64,000 nt of DNA. Source: Gemmatimonadota bacterium (GTDB taxonomy: Bacteria > Gemmatimonadota > Gemmatimonadetes > Gemmatimonadales > Gemmatimonadaceae). Within the stretch, counting starts at the first letter, position 1, and each line of letters begins with the position of its first letter. Below are positions 25,119 through 37,200 of this stretch, piece after piece. The DNA lies in NCBI GenBank assembly GCA_003134685.1, contig PLCA01000003.1, forward strand, positions 464,228-528,227. Direction: 5' to 3'. The notes below the pieces were generated by a model, which searched no databases, had not been told where the DNA came from, and saw only the letters and a program-made list of their open reading frames with translations. The position numbers and the translations under genes were made by a program.

Positions 25119-28100
25119 TCATCGAGTCCCTGTTGCCTGTGGCTTCAAAGCTAGCGGGCGAAGGATCTCGAGCTTATCGTCGTTCCGCGCGATGACAATC
25201 AGCCGCTGGCCGTTGGGCCCTCTCAGTTCCTTCATGTGCCTGACCTGACCCTCGATGAAGAGGTTTGCGGCCGCGAGATCGACCGACTCGAAATGGCCCA
25301 TGCCGTTTCCTCGAAGCAAGAGCCCGTAACTCGCATCATAGCGGCCCAGCACCGGCGTGACACCATAGAAGTTTCCTCCAACCAGAAGGTCGGTGAGTCC
25401 ATCCCCATCGAAATCATCGGCGATCACAGCGTAAATCGGAGCGAATTGCGCCTCGACCGGCAGGGGCGTCAGGTTGAACGTCCCGTTTCCGTTGTTGATC
25501 GCTACAGCGCTGGCGAAGTCCTTTGCCTCCAGGACCTTTGCCGACCTGATCTCCGACGCCGGGAAGATGTCTTCGATGCGACTTGCTCCGAAATCCGCGT
25601 ATGACGTGTATTTGCTCCTAAGCTGTGGAAATAATTGCACGAATTCGTCGCGCCCGGCCAGCGGATAGCTCACTCCATTCTTGTAGAAAGTGAGAACCTG
25701 CGCGAGCGTTCCGTTGTGGAAGAAATCGTTGACGTATAGTTGCGCCGGCTCCTTCGGGGTGGCCTTGATGTACGAGTTCAACCCGAGATTGCCGAGTACG
25801 AGATCCTTCCGGCCGTCGCCGTTGAGATCGACCGCGGTAACTGTGTTCCACCAGCCATTCGTCTCCGACAGTCCCGCCTCCGCGGTTCGATCCACGAAGT
25901 GGCCGTTCTCCTGGTGAAAGACCTTAACGGGCATCCATTCTCCGACCACTACCAGATCGAGTTTCCCGTCGTTGTCGTAGTCGATCCACGCCGCCGATGA
26001 CACCATGCCCACCTCGGACAGGCCAGGGGCCTTTTCGAGAGTGACGTCGGTGAAGTGCCCCGTCCCATCGTTTTGCAGCAGGTGACTGTGTGGCGCGACA
26101 CCGTACTTTCGACCCTCCACTCTGCTCCCCAGGAACAGATCCGGATAGCCGTCACCATTGAAGTCACCGACGACGACGCACGAGCCGTTCTCGAAGATTG
26201 GCGGCAGTGCCGTCGTATCGCGGTGGAAGTTGCCCTTGCCGTCGTTGATGTAGAGGCGGGGCCTTAGCGGCTCGTCATTCCCCGAGAACTCGTTGCCGCC
26301 GCTTACGACGAGGAGATCCTGATAGCCGTCGCCATTCGCATCGAAAAACACGGCGTCGACGTCTTCAGCGAGACTGTCCGCGCGCAACGCGGGCTGGTCG
26401 CTGGGGCGGAAGGTCCCATTGCGCTGTTGGATGAACAATTGCCCGGGCTGCCACTTCGCCCCCCCGACATAAATGTCATCCAGGCCATCGCCATTTACGT
26501 CGCCGACAGCGAGAGCCGGACCCTCGGTGGAGAGGAGGTGCGGCATCAACGGCTCGCGGTTCCAATCAAAGAAGGTGTTCTCTTCGTGCTTGAAGTCGAT
26601 CCCGGTTCGCGCCGTCACATCTGCAAACAAGGGATGTGGCGGAGGTCCGGTGTGGTAATCGTATTTTCCTGCCGCATCGGTCTGATTTAGCGTCAGGATG
26701 CGGTCCGCCGCCACATTCGTCAGTACCTGAAAGCGACGGTCGGGCCAGACGACGATCAGAGAATCGGCGCGCGGCGAATTGCCGAGCCCGAAGTGGAGAC
26801 GAGGATCGACGGACGATTCGAACCCCCGGGTGGGCATCTCCTCCAAGAATTGCGTCGTGCCGTGATTCTTGAGCGTCACCTTGGCGCCGATTCCACCGGT
26901 GTTTTTTCCGCTGCCCTTCAGCATAACCTCGAGATAGTGGTTCTTGTTGACCTCGCGCGCGTGGTTTCTATAGATGCTCGCCGGCGCGTTGATGTTGTTC
27001 ACGACCAGATCGAGCGCGCCCGAGTTATTGAGATCGACGTACGCCGCGCCATTGGAGAAGCCCGGCTGCCCGAGTCCCCACGCGTCCGCCATGTTAGTGA
27101 ACGTCAGATTGCCGTTGTTGTGAAACGCAAAGTTGGCGATGGGAATCTGCGGCATCTTCTTGAGGAGAGAGAGGTTCTCCTGCGTGATTCCCCGCGCCAG
27201 TGACGCCTGCACCGCCTCGTTGCCAACGAAGTTGAGGTAATCCATGTCGTTCGGCCGCCGGTAAATGCCGTTCGTGATGAACAGATCCTTGAACCCATCG
27301 TTGTCGAGATCGGCGAACAGAGGCGCCCAGCTCCAGTCGGTCGCATATACGCCGGCGAGATAGCCGATCTCGCTGAACCGCCCGTCACCGCGATTGAGCT
27401 GGAGCGTGTTGCGCGCGTACTGCGGATAGTAGCCGGCCTTCACCCTCATGTTGAAGAGGTTGAAGCCCTCGGCGCCGGCCGAGGTATTCAAGATCTTCTG
27501 CTGCTCGGGAAGCATGTCGACGACCATGAGGTCTGGGCGCCCGTCATTGTTGAAGTCGGCCGCGTCGGCGCCCATCGAGAAACGGCTGGTGTGACCGAGC
27601 ATCTTCGCGATCGACTCCGTAAAGGTTCCGTTGCAGTTGTTGATGTAGACGTAATCGTTTTCCTGAAAATCGTTGCCGACGAAGATGTCCGGGCACCCAT
27701 CGAGATTGAGATCACTGACTACTACGCCGAGACCATAGGCCTCGAGCCCGCCGTAGAGACCAGCCTGCTGACTCACGTCGGTGAAGTGGCCGCCGTCGTT
27801 CCGATACAGACGGTCGCCTGTGCTCGGGATTCGCACGTTCCGCTGCGGCCTCAGGCTAATGCCGCGCTGGGTGTCAGTCGCATGATTGAGCAGGAACATG
27901 TCCAGATCCCCGTCGCCGTCGTAGTCGAAAAAGACCGCTTGCGTCGAATAGCCCGAGAACGAGAGCCCGTACTCCGCCGTTCGGTCGGTGAATGTGCCGT
28001 CACCGTTGTTGATGTAGAGCACGTTGTGTCCGTGCTGGCCCAGATAGTCTACCGCGGACACGTAAATGTCGAGCAACCCGTCCCCATTTACGTCAGCCAT

Positions 28101-28589
28101 CGTAACCCCTGTTTTCCAACCGGGCGGTCCAGCTACACCCGCTCTATCGGTGACGTCCTCGAACTTGTAGTTGCCCTTGTTGATGTAGAGCCGGTTGGGG
28201 CCGAGGTTTGACGAGAAGTAGAGGTCGGGCAGGCCATCGCCATTGACGTCGCCGACGGCGACGCCGCCACCGTTGTAGTAGTAGAGGAAGTTCAGGATGT
28301 TGAAGTCAGGCTTCTCCGGCAGGTTGTTGGCGAATGTGACACCGGTAGTGCTCGGCGACAACAGCTCGAAAAGCGGCTCGGGGGTCTTCGTCCGGCTGCA
28401 GGCAGAGAGCGCAGCGACGCTCGCGACCAGAAACAGCGCAGCCGCCCGCCCGATGATGCTATCCGCCGTAGATGAGTGCAGAATGCCGAATCGCGTCAAA
28501 AAATGGGCACGGCTAATGCAGCCTCGTCGTACTGCTTCTTCTGGCCTCGTTCCCAGGAGTCTTAATGCCGTTTTCCTCGCCACGTCCAT
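25119..28589 (-). CDS. Large FG-GAP/VCBS and UnbV repeat lipoprotein (copy A)
   Basis: A protein of about 1156 residues built of two propeller halves around an internal ASPIC/UnbV domain (about 540-650: [37 protein letters not shown]). Repeats carry loops such as [24 protein letters not shown] and [12 protein letters not shown]. The ATG at 28589 lies 25 bases inside the divergent plug gene; TTG 28499 would give a compact lipoprotein signal ending AALSAC and may be the true start. It is a paralogue of the gene at 29035-32430 with the same domain order. Probably outer-membrane anchored; function unknown but linked to SusC/SusD loci. Confidence 0.88.
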   Translation of the reverse strand: MDVARKTALRLLGTRPEEAVRRGCISRAHFLTRFGILHSSTADSIIGRAAALFLVASVAALSACSRTKTPEPLFELLSPSTTGVTFANNLPEKPDFNILNFLYYYNGGGVAVGDVNGDGLPDLYFSSNLGPNRLYINKGNYKFEDVTDRAGVAGPPGWKTGVTMADVNGDGLLDIYVSAVDYLGQHGHNVLYINNGDGTFTDRTAEYGLSFSGYSTQAVFFDYDGDGDLDMFLLNHATDTQRGISLRPQRNVRIPSTGDRLYRNDGGHFTDVSQQAGLYGGLEAYGLGVVVSDLNLDGCPDIFVGNDFQENDYVYINNCNGTFTESIAKMLGHTSRFSMGADAADFNNDGRPDLMVVDMLPEQQKILNTSAGAEGFNLFNMRVKAGYYPQYARNTLQLNRGDGRFSEIGYLAGVYATDWSWAPLFADLDNDGFKDLFITNGIYRRPNDMDYLNFVGNEAVQASLARGITQENLSLLKKMPQIPIANFAFHNNGNLTFTNMADAWGLGQPGFSNGAAYVDLNNSGALDLVVNNINAPASIYRNHAREVNKNHYLEVMLKGSGKNTGGIGAKVTLKNHGTTQFLEEMPTRGFESSVDPRLHFGLGNSPRADSLIVVWPDRRFQVLTNVAADRILTLNQTDAAGKYDYHTGPPPHPLFADVTARTGIDFKHEENTFFDWNREPLMPHLLSTEGPALAVGDVNGDGLDDIYVGGAKWQPGQLFIQQRNGTFRPSDQPALRADSLAEDVDAVFFDANGDGYQDLLVVSGGNEFSGNDEPLRPRLYINDGKGNFHRDTTALPPIFENGSCVVVGDFNGDGYPDLFLGSRVEGRKYGVAPHSHLLQNDGTGHFTDVTLEKAPGLSEVGMVSSAAWIDYDNDGKLDLVVVGEWMPVKVFHQENGHFVDRTAEAGLSETNGWWNTVTAVDLNGDGRKDLVLGNLGLNSYIKATPKEPAQLYVNDFFHNGTLAQVLTFYKNGVSYPLAGRDEFVQLFPQLRSKYTSYADFGASRIEDIFPASEIRSAKVLEAKDFASAVAINNGNGTFNLTPLPVEAQFAPIYAVIADDFDGDGLTDLLVGGNFYGVTPVLGRYDASYGLLLRGNGMGHFESVDLAAANLFIEGQVRHMKELRGPNGQRLIVIARNDDKLEILRPLALKPQATGTR

Positions 28590-29041
28590 TGCTCTCTTGC
28601 GGTCTCCTCGTTGCGCTCATGTCCGCATGCGCTTCCGCCAATTCAGCGAGTACCGGGAGAACTCCGCCTGACCGGCCCCTGCCGCCACCGAACCAGGGAA
28701 CAATCGTAACGGCAGACGACATTGACCACAGTACCACTGTCGACCCGATCGAGCGGACTCTGGCCGCACGCGTGCCGGGTGTAATCATCACGCACGCGGC
28801 GGACGGCGGACTCGCCATCCGCATACGTGGGCAGACCACGATTAACGGAGAAACCGAACCGTTGTACGTGATCGACGGCCTGCCGGTACAGTCCGGTCCG
28901 GGGGGAAGTCTGACAGGAATCAATCCCAAGGACATCGCCTCGATCGAAGTGCTCAAGGATGCATCAGCCACAGCGTTCTACGGGGTGCGGGGATCGAACG
29001 GCGTAATTGTCATAAAGACCAAGCACGCGCCGGATCAGTGA
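28565..29041 (+). CDS. Free-standing TonB-receptor plug domain lipoprotein
   Basis: A 158-residue lipoprotein: signal [16 protein letters not shown], then a Pro-rich linker ([14 protein letters not shown]) and a SusC-style plug domain. The plug shows [71 protein letters not shown] and [15 protein letters not shown]. In SusC the same blocks fill the beta-barrel; here there is no barrel at all, the stop comes right after the plug. AGGAG precedes the ATG. It overlaps the start of the divergent UnbV gene and the end of the convergent one. It may be a decoy or regulatory plug; similar short proteins are known in this kind of genome. Confidence 0.85.
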   Translation: MPFSSPRPLLSCGLLVALMSACASANSASTGRTPPDRPLPPPNQGTIVTADDIDHSTTVDPIERTLAARVPGVIITHAADGGLAIRIRGQTTINGETEPLYVIDGLPVQSGPGGSLTGINPKDIASIEVLKDASATAFYGVRGSNGVIVIKTKHAPDQ

Positions 29042-32000
29042 CCTGAAAGATTGGCCAGCGCGTGTGTCGTCCGGAAGATGAGAGGACGATCATTGTTCCG
29101 CGTCACCACGTATCTATCACCGTTCGGGGTGCGTACACGCTCAATGTCGCGCGCCTGTCCGGGAACGAAGAAGCCACTATCCAACGCGCGCACTGGGGTG
29201 AAATGCCCCTTTCCGTCTCCGCGCAAATAGAGCCCATAACTGGCGTCCATCTTTCCGATCTCGGGCTTGACGCCATCGAAATTTCCGGCGAGCAGCAGAT
29301 CGACCTTTCCATCTCCGTCGAAATCCTTGGCCAGGATGCCGTAGACGGGCGCGACCTGAGCCTCGAGCGGCAGCGGGATCATCGTGAAGCTGCCGTCGCC
29401 GTTATTCCTGACCAGGGTCGTTGCAAACGTGTATGCTTTTTTTACGACGGCGCCTTCGAGATCCTTTTTGGGGATCACATCCGATACGACCTGCTTCGCG
29501 TAGTCCTTGTAAGTGGGGTAGCGATCCTTGAGGTATGTCAGCGACCGTATCAGGTCGTCGCGCAACTCCAGCGGGTACTCAACGCCACCGTGATAGTACG
29601 AGACGATCTGCTGTGCGAATCCTGTGTGCGCGAAATCCTTGACGTACATGGACACCGGCTCTTTCGGGGTCGCCTGCAGGCGTGTGTTGAGACCAAGGTT
29701 CCCCACTATGAAATCCACCCGGCCGTTACCAGTGAAATCTCCCGCGATGATGCGGTTCCACCAGCCGTTGCTGTTCTCGAGACCGGGGATCTTCATCTTT
29801 TCGAGACGTCCGTTGCCCATGTTCTTGAAGATGGTGATCGGCATCCACTCGCCGACGATGACCAGGTCCAGCTTCCCATCCCCGTCGACATCTTTCCACA
29901 TCGCGTCGGTAACCATGCCGACGTGCGAGAGTCCCGGTGCCAGTTTGTCGGTGACTTCGGTGAAGTGGCCCTTGCCATCGTTCTTGAGCAGAACGCTCTG
30001 CGGATCGATGCCGTAGCGTCCGGGAACCGAGCGGCCGCCGACGAAAAGGTCGATGGTGCCATTGCCGTCGTAATCCGCTGCTGCCGCGCGCGATCCGCTC
30101 AGGTACAACGGCGGCAGAGCGCCCACCGCTTTCCTGAAGTTGCCCTTGCCGTCGTTCAGATAGAGCCGGTCTTCTAGCGCCGGCGCCATATCCGAGAACT
30201 CCGTCCCGCCCGTGACTACGTAGAGATCAGGAAAACCGTCGCCATTCGCGTCGAAGAACACGCCGCTGATGTCCTCCGAGATCTTGTCCTGCTCGAGAAG
30301 CTTCTCGTTCGTGCTGACGAACGACCCGTCTTTCTGTTGAATGAGGATCTTGCTAGGCTGATCCTTCGCGCCGCCGATGAAGATGTCGTCCAGTCCGTCG
30401 CCGTTGACATCGGCAACGGCTATGTCGGGACCTTCGGTCGAGAGCATCTTGGGCATCAGTCGCTCACGGTCGAAATCGACGAAATCGTTCTCGTGGTGCA
30501 CGAAGTCGAGTGCGGTCTGCCGCGTGACGTCGTTGAAGAGCGGTGTGACCGGCCTGGGTAACTCCGTCTTCGGGACGGTTGATCCTGATTGCTTGATCGT
30601 GAGACGCTGATTCGCCGCGACATTTTTCAGCAAGCTCTGCCGCCCGTCGGGCCAGGCGACCGTCACCGTGTTGACCGTATCGCTGTGGCCGAGTCCAAAC
30701 GTCAGCACGTAATCCACGCTCGACTGAAAGCCGCGCGTCGGACTGACCTCCTGATACTGCATCTGCTTCCCGACCTTGAGCGTGACATTCGCACCTACGG
30801 CGAATCGGTTGTGGCCTTCTCCATCGAGCTTCACCTGTAAGTAGTTATTCTTGGTGAGCGTGCGCGCGTTGTTGCGGTAGACGAACGCGGTGTCGTTCTC
30901 GTTATTCACGATCAGATCGAGCGCACCGTCTCCGTCCAGGTCCGCGTAGGCCGCGCCATTCGCGAAGCTCGGAGTATCGAGGCCCCAGCTTGCGCTCTCA
31001 TTGGTGAATGTCAGATCGCCATTGTTCCGGAATGCGTAGTGCGAGAGTTTCGTAGAGCCCATGGCGTCGGTGAGCTTCTTGTAGTCGACGCGGCCGCCCT
31101 TGGTCATCGACCTCATGGTCTGATCATTTGCGAGGAAAGCGACGTAGTCCTGCGACGTCACGTCCTTGGCGATGCCATTTGTGACGTAAATGTCCTTGTT
31201 GCCATCGAGATCCAAGTCGGCGATGAGCGCGCTCCAGCTCCAATCGGTGCGCGCCACGCCGGCCATCTGGCCGATGTCGCTGAACGTAGCGTTGCCGTTA
31301 TTGAGCTGGAGCATGTTGCGCATGAACTGGTAGTGAAAGCCGTTCTTCACCTTCGCCTGGTAGACATCCCAGCCCTCGAACGCTGACGTCGTTCGGAGCC
31401 TGTACTCGTCATCCGGGAGCATGTCGGTGGTATAGATGTCCGGCCAGCCGTCGTTGTTGATGTCCGCGATGTCGAGACCCATCGAGAAGTAGCTGCTGTA
31501 TGGCATCTCCTTGGGCAGCTCCTCGGTAAACGTCCCATCGTGGTTGTTGATATAGAGGTAGTCGCGCTCGAAGAAATCGTTCGATACGTAGATGTCGGGC
31601 CAGCCGTCGCGATTCAAGTCACTGACGACCACACCCAGTCCAAACGCGATCTCGCTTCCGTAGATGCCGGCCTTCTCACTCACATCGGTGAAGTGGCCAT
31701 TCCCGTCGTTGTGATAAAGCTTGTGTCCGCCGAGCTTGTCGCGGACGTTCCGGATGTTGCGCAGGCCGAAGCTGGCAACCGAGCGGAACGAATTGTTGAC
31801 GAGATACATGTCCAGCCAGCCGTCGTGGTCGTAATCGAGGAACGCGGCCTGTGTCGAGTAGCCTTCGTCGGCAAGCCCGTATTCCTTGGCCATCTCCTTG
31901 AACGTTGGAACGCCGTTCTTGTCGAGACCCTGATTTATGTAAAGCTCGTTCGCTCTCTTCTCACCGGCGATATTTCCGGCGTAGCAGATATAGATGTCGA

Positions 32001-32430
32001 GCAGACCGTCGCCGTTCACGTCGGCGAAGGTGACGCCCGTCGCCCAATCGCCCTTGCCTCCTACGCCGGCCTCTTCGGTTATGTCCCGAAAGCGGAAGTG
32101 ACCCTCATTCAAGTAGAGGTGGTTGCCATGGAGGTTCGAGGTGAGCATGACCTCGGGCAGACCATCTCCAGTGAGGTCGCCCGTCGCCACACCGCCGCCG
32201 TTATAGAAGTTGCGGTAGGTGAAGACGTTCAGCTCGCGTGTGTCCTCGACGCGATTCTCGAACGTGATTCCGGTGTAGCTGGGAGGCAGCAGCGTGAACA
32301 GATGACTGTCGACGGGCGGGGCCTTGGCGGTAGAAGCCGTTTCCCTCGAATCGTGCGATGGTGAGCAGCCGGCGATGAGGCACAGCGCGGAAAGCAGGTA
32401 GCGAAGCCTTGGCCTCAACGCCTTGTTCAT
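29035..32430 (-). CDS. Large FG-GAP/VCBS and UnbV repeat lipoprotein (copy B)
   Basis: Start ATG 32430 gives a clean lipoprotein signal ([20 protein letters not shown] then Cys). About 1131 residues with the same plan as copy A: propeller repeats ([32 protein letters not shown]-type loops), a central ASPIC/UnbV domain ([33 protein letters not shown]) and a second propeller half ([18 protein letters not shown]). It is the third gene of a SusC-SusD-UnbV run on the minus strand, about 130 bases after SusD, with a hairpin between. Probably a surface partner of the SusCD transporter. The 3' end overlaps the plug gene by seven bases. Confidence 0.88.
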   Translation of the reverse strand: MNKALRPRLRYLLSALCLIAGCSPSHDSRETASTAKAPPVDSHLFTLLPPSYTGITFENRVEDTRELNVFTYRNFYNGGGVATGDLTGDGLPEVMLTSNLHGNHLYLNEGHFRFRDITEEAGVGGKGDWATGVTFADVNGDGLLDIYICYAGNIAGEKRANELYINQGLDKNGVPTFKEMAKEYGLADEGYSTQAAFLDYDHDGWLDMYLVNNSFRSVASFGLRNIRNVRDKLGGHKLYHNDGNGHFTDVSEKAGIYGSEIAFGLGVVVSDLNRDGWPDIYVSNDFFERDYLYINNHDGTFTEELPKEMPYSSYFSMGLDIADINNDGWPDIYTTDMLPDDEYRLRTTSAFEGWDVYQAKVKNGFHYQFMRNMLQLNNGNATFSDIGQMAGVARTDWSWSALIADLDLDGNKDIYVTNGIAKDVTSQDYVAFLANDQTMRSMTKGGRVDYKKLTDAMGSTKLSHYAFRNNGDLTFTNESASWGLDTPSFANGAAYADLDGDGALDLIVNNENDTAFVYRNNARTLTKNNYLQVKLDGEGHNRFAVGANVTLKVGKQMQYQEVSPTRGFQSSVDYVLTFGLGHSDTVNTVTVAWPDGRQSLLKNVAANQRLTIKQSGSTVPKTELPRPVTPLFNDVTRQTALDFVHHENDFVDFDRERLMPKMLSTEGPDIAVADVNGDGLDDIFIGGAKDQPSKILIQQKDGSFVSTNEKLLEQDKISEDISGVFFDANGDGFPDLYVVTGGTEFSDMAPALEDRLYLNDGKGNFRKAVGALPPLYLSGSRAAAADYDGNGTIDLFVGGRSVPGRYGIDPQSVLLKNDGKGHFTEVTDKLAPGLSHVGMVTDAMWKDVDGDGKLDLVIVGEWMPITIFKNMGNGRLEKMKIPGLENSNGWWNRIIAGDFTGNGRVDFIVGNLGLNTRLQATPKEPVSMYVKDFAHTGFAQQIVSYYHGGVEYPLELRDDLIRSLTYLKDRYPTYKDYAKQVVSDVIPKKDLEGAVVKKAYTFATTLVRNNGDGSFTMIPLPLEAQVAPVYGILAKDFDGDGKVDLLLAGNFDGVKPEIGKMDASYGLYLRGDGKGHFTPVRALDSGFFVPGQARDIERVRTPNGDRYVVTRNNDRPLIFRTTHALANLSGH

Positions 32431-32519
32431 GACATTGACCACAATCACCGCTAGGGTTATCTAACGACGCGTACTCGGCGCTGGGGCCGCGGGACAGAGG
32501 AGAGAAAGGGGGTTAGTTG

Positions 32520-32558
32520 CACCATGGCCTGCCCCCAACGTGGGAGCAGGCCATGGTG
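32520..32558 (-). terminator. Hairpin after susD-like gene
   Basis: CACCATGGCCTGC (32520-32532) pairs perfectly with GCAGGCCATGGTG (32546-32558) across 13 bases. On the minus strand it sits just beyond the SusD stop; the following T-run is weak, so it may act as an attenuator or an mRNA-stabilising hairpin lowering expression of the downstream UnbV gene. Confidence 0.6.
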
Positions 32559-32578
32559 AAAATTCAGGAACTACGGTA

Positions 32579-34219
32579 TCAGTATCCCGGATTCTGCTTG
32601 AGCAGCGGGTTGGTCTCGAGCTGCGTCTGCGGAATCGGCATCAGGATCTTATATGCCCCGATCGGTCCCGGTCCGTTAGGAAATTTGTAGCCAAAATCCG
32701 GTGCGCAGCAGTACGACTGAGTATATGTCCCCCTGCGAATCAGATCCGTTCTGCGCTTGCCCTCGGCGATGAGCTCAAAGAGGCGCTCCTTAAGAATCGT
32801 GTCCCGCATGGCCGCCTGCGGAGTCGTCGTTGGGATGGGCTTGGGCGTCGTCGGGAATGCCCGCGCGCGCGTCGTCGTATTGATCAACGTCGCCGCTCCA
32901 CCAGGATCGCCGAGCTCGTTCATTGCCTCAGCCCTGATCAGAAAAATCTCGGCGAGCCGGAAGTACCCGTAGTCGTTACCGGCGTCTACCCCGACGTGAT
33001 TGGGATCCAACGGCCATTTCGTCATGCGGATTCCGGCCCCTTCGCCTGTTGACCCGTTCGTTATATTGGCGCCAATGGTATCAGTGAAGACGAGCGGGGT
33101 TGTTCCATCGAGTAATTTCACAGGCTGGCCGGTAGCCAGGTTGACCCCTTGTCCGGTCAGAAAGATCTGCCGGCGAATGTCGGTTGTATCGAACGCATGG
33201 TAGGTCTCCGAGAGGGTCGCGAAGCCGTTCCAGGGTGAGGGCGTATACTGGTTATAGCCCAGCATTGTCATCAGGTAGTTGTTGCCGAGACCAGCCACAG
33301 CCGCGAACTTCAGCGCCATGATGATCTCAGTCGAGCTGTAGTTGTCCGCAGTGAAGTTTTTCCGCCATCCACACCCCGGAGTTGGAGTACAACCCGTTGA
33401 CGCATCCGTTTCGAGTGAGTAGTGGCCGGAGTTGATGATCTTATCCGCCTGGGTGATTGCGTCCTGCCAGCGAGCCGCTCCGGGCGCCAATCCAGTAGCG
33501 GACACTGTGCCCGTGAATACCTGCGCGTTCAGATACATGCTTGCAAGGATGGCATCGACCGCACCTTGCGTCATCCGGCCATTCATGGCCGCCGGCCAGG
33601 TTGCGGGCAGATCTGGCCGCGCCGCGATCAACTCTGACTCAATGAACCTGAAGACAGAATCGCGAGTGTCCTGCGCTCGAGCCTTGATCTCGACGTCTGT
33701 GACGATTGGCACACCGCCGAACATGTCCATCAGCATGTAGTAGAAGAACGCTCGCAGGGTTCGGAGCTCCGCGACGACCGTCGCCTTGCTCGCGAACGTC
33801 GTGTTGCCCAACGCGTTGAGCACGATGTTGGCACGCGCGACACCGGTGAAGAGATCGTTCCACGCTGGATTGATGAGGCCACCCGTGCCCGTGGTGGTCG
33901 GCGTAAACGTCTGATGGTGGATGTCCAGCCACTGGCCGTTGTCATACCAGTTCTGGCCGCGAACCGGCACGACCATCTCGTCGGTGCTGATCTCGCTGGT
34001 TTCGTAGTAGTTGCTGCTGGCGCCCGACGCGCGCAGCTGCGCGTAGACGGAGGCGAGACCACCGATCGCCTGGGTCTCGTTCTGGTAGAAATTTTGCGGA
34101 GTAATCGAGCTGGATGGAACTTCCGTCAGATCGGTGCAAGCCGGTGCCAGAGCCAGCACCGTGATGACAGCTGCTGCTCCGAAGGATTTCGTCATCATTG
34201 GTTTTCTAGAACGCAACAC
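32579..34219 (-). CDS. SusD/RagB family outer-membrane lipoprotein
   Basis: A 546-residue glycan-capturing lipoprotein that lids the SusC channel. The start is GTG 34219 because GGGAGG precedes it and no such site precedes the inner ATGs. The lipobox is VLALAPAC-TD. SusD landmarks: ITPQNFYQNETQAIGGLASV, ELRTLRAFFYYMLMDMFGGV, the TPR-like helices, YGYFRLAEIFLIRAEAMNEL, KERLFELIAEGKRRTDLIRR and the final ILMPIPQTQLETNPLLKQNP. The start overlaps the end of SusC by 14 bases. The ligand is unknown; with UnbV proteins beside it, polysaccharide or peptide uptake is possible. Confidence 0.95.
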   Translation of the reverse strand: MLRSRKPMMTKSFGAAAVITVLALAPACTDLTEVPSSSITPQNFYQNETQAIGGLASVYAQLRASGASSNYYETSEISTDEMVVPVRGQNWYDNGQWLDIHHQTFTPTTTGTGGLINPAWNDLFTGVARANIVLNALGNTTFASKATVVAELRTLRAFFYYMLMDMFGGVPIVTDVEIKARAQDTRDSVFRFIESELIAARPDLPATWPAAMNGRMTQGAVDAILASMYLNAQVFTGTVSATGLAPGAARWQDAITQADKIINSGHYSLETDASTGCTPTPGCGWRKNFTADNYSSTEIIMALKFAAVAGLGNNYLMTMLGYNQYTPSPWNGFATLSETYHAFDTTDIRRQIFLTGQGVNLATGQPVKLLDGTTPLVFTDTIGANITNGSTGEGAGIRMTKWPLDPNHVGVDAGNDYGYFRLAEIFLIRAEAMNELGDPGGAATLINTTTRARAFPTTPKPIPTTTPQAAMRDTILKERLFELIAEGKRRTDLIRRGTYTQSYCCAPDFGYKFPNGPGPIGAYKILMPIPQTQLETNPLLKQNPGY

Positions 34220-37200
34220 GAAGACCTCCCGTGATCGTACGAGGACGCGGATAATGCAAGTAATCTATACCACGCGTTGCCAGACCGGCGCTGGTGAATA
34301 CTTCCGGATCGTAGCCCGTGTAGCCCGTAAAGAGAAGAAGGTTGTCCCCCGAAAGATAAACGCGGGAATTCCTGGCCGTTCCGGTGAATCTCGGTAGGTC
34401 AAACGTGTACCCGATAGTGACGTTCTGCAAACGGGTGAACGACCCATCTTCGATCCAGCGGGATGAGTAAATGGCCGGCTGATCTATGCCGATCGGATCA
34501 GTCAGGGCCGAGATCAGGAAATTCTTGTCCGTCAGTGCGTTGCCCTTTGTGGAATAGACGAGGGCGGTGTTGTTGAAGACCTTTTGGCCCGCTTCACGAT
34601 TGATCAGGAAGCTGAGATCGAATTTGCCCATGGTGCCCGAACCGTGGAAACCAAGGGTGTAGTTCGGATTGGCGTTCCCGAGGACGACGAAATCGTCGCC
34701 CTGAGGGTTGGTAGTGGTCCCGGTGAGTACCCGACTCGTAATCTTGCCAGTCGCGTCACGGGTGACCACGTAATGGTTGAACAGCTGCACCCCCGCCGCG
34801 TTGACGCTATTGAATTGAGGTCCGAAGAACGTTCCGAGCGGCTGGCCGGGAATGATTATCTCGGAGTTCTGGCCGGACTGTCCTTGTCCGCTCACCGTGC
34901 CCTCGGACAGGGACAAGTACGGGCCGAGATCGATGACCTTGTTGCTGTTATGAGCGAAGACGATTCCAGCCGTCCAGTTGTTGCTCGGACGGTTGAGAAC
35001 CTGTCCATCGAGCGAGAACTCGATTCCCTTGTTCTGAATTCGTCCTACGTTCTCGAGACGTGTGCTGGCAACCGCCGGCTGCGGCACGTTTACCGTGAGA
35101 AGCAGGTCCTGAGTCTTCTTCACGTAATACTCCAGGCTGCCCGTGAACCGGTTGTTGAGGAAGCCGTAGTCTAGCGCGATGTTGTTCTCAGCAGTCGACT
35201 CCCACTTGAGGTTCGGGTTCGGGTTCGAGACCGGCGAGAAACCGGTAACTGGGGTTTCTCCGAAGACATAGCGCGAGCCCCCATCCGCGGACAACAGAAT
35301 GAGCGACGCATAGGGAGGCGCGCCCGGATTCCCGACTTTGCCATATCCTGCCCGGAGACGAAGCTCCGAGAAGGGTCCCGTGCGCATGAACGATTCCTGA
35401 CTGAGGCGCCAAGATCCGGAGATTGCCGGGAACACAGCCCATTTATTTCCTATTCCGAAGGTCGACGATCCATCTTTTCGGAGCACGCCCGTCAGGAAGT
35501 ACTTGTCGTTGAGACTGGCGTTGGCCCTGCCGAAAAATGATACGAGACGGCTCTCCGAGTTGCTGGAGAAGGGCGGGACGAGCACCGCACCGCTACTCAG
35601 ACTGTTGAAGCCCAGTGCATCGGTCAGGAAGCTCTGAGATTGAGCCCCGAACTCGTTGAAGATGTAGTCTTCGTACTCGTAGCCACCGACCAGCTCAAAA
35701 TCACGGCCAGTGACGAACGTTGGATGGAAGGTGAGGAGAGTCTGGAGGGTCTTCGTGGTGTTGTCGCGGTTCGTCCGTTGGGCGAGCCCACCGAACTGCG
35801 AGCCAACCGGACTGGCGCTGGGTAAATAGTCGTTGCGGTCGCCTGCAACGCGGTCCGCGCCAATATTTATCCGGGCAGTAAGACTCGAGAGGATGTCGTA
35901 GTCTGCCGAGAGGTTGCCGAGGATCCGGTCATCGGTGCCCTTGGACTGGACCTGGTTCGCCAACGCCACCGGATTGTCTAGCGCCTGCGTGCCGGGGCCG
36001 GTCTCGTAGTACCGGGTTCCCGATGCGTCAGTTAGCGTGATCGGGTGTGTCGGGTTGTAGTACACGGTGTTGATGAACACGCCGCCCTGGAACCCGCCGG
36101 TGTTCTCGTACGGCAGGAAATCGTTGATGACGTGAGAACCGGTCAGGTTGAGACCGAGGCGGAGGCGTCCATCGAGCGCTTGATGCGTTCCGTTCAGCCG
36201 CGCCTGATAGCGTCGGAACCCGTTGTTGATGACGATGCCCTGTTGATCGAAGTAGTTCACCGAGGCACGGTATTGCGTGGCGGAGGATCCACCCGAGAAG
36301 GAAAGGTTCTGGTTGACAGTCGGAGCGCTGCGGGTGATAGCGTGCTCCCAATCGGTGTTCGCCGTATCTTCCGCCGCGAGACGCGAAGCTGGCATAGCAC
36401 CAAGGGCGATCTCCGCCTTGATGAAGTCGCGGTACTGGTTGCCGTCGAGAAGGCCCAGATATTTTCTGGGCGATGCCATGCCGGCCTGGACCTCGTACAC
36501 CATGCTCGGGCCGCCGACGCCCTTCTTCGTCTCAATCAGAACCACGCCATTGGCTGCGCGGCTTCCGTAGATCGCCGTTGCAGCAGCGTCTTTCAGAATG
36601 GAGATCGACTGGATGTCTGAGGGGTTGAGCATATTCATCGGGTTGCGCGGTAGCGATGGCGCTGCCTGTACGCCGACACCCGCATTTTCGGCGTCGACGT
36701 TATTGATCGGGATTCCGTCGATCACGTAGAGTGGCTCGTTGCTGGCACTGATCGAAGTGCCGCCACGGATAAGAATCTGCGCGCCGGTGCCAGGGTCACC
36801 GCTGTTCTGGGTGATCTGCACGCCAGCCGCCCGTCCCTCGATCATGTTGGTGACGTTGGGCTGGATCCCGACGGCGGCCTGAGTGGCCTCAATCGTAGAG
36901 ACGGATCCGGTGATCGCGAGCCGTCGCTGCGTGCCGTAACCGGTGGTCACGACTTCCTCGAGGACCGCTACTCGCCGTTCGAGCGCGAAGTGCATCGTGG
37001 CAGTCCCACCCGCGGGAACCGTGACGGTTGCGAGCGGAGAGCTGAATCCGATTCGGCGCACGCGTACAAATTGAGTCCCAGACGGAACGTTTCCAATGAC
37101 GAAGCTGCCGTCGGCCTGGGTGACGGCGCCGAGCCGGGTGCCTTGGACCACGACGCTCACGTCGGGAAGCGGCTGTTGCGTCAGACTATCGACGACGCGT

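Noticed and set aside
29062-30177. Long plus-strand frames opposite the UnbV genes (also 31540-32364)
   Set aside because: They mirror the repeated Asp/Gly calcium-loop codons and have no start context or homology.
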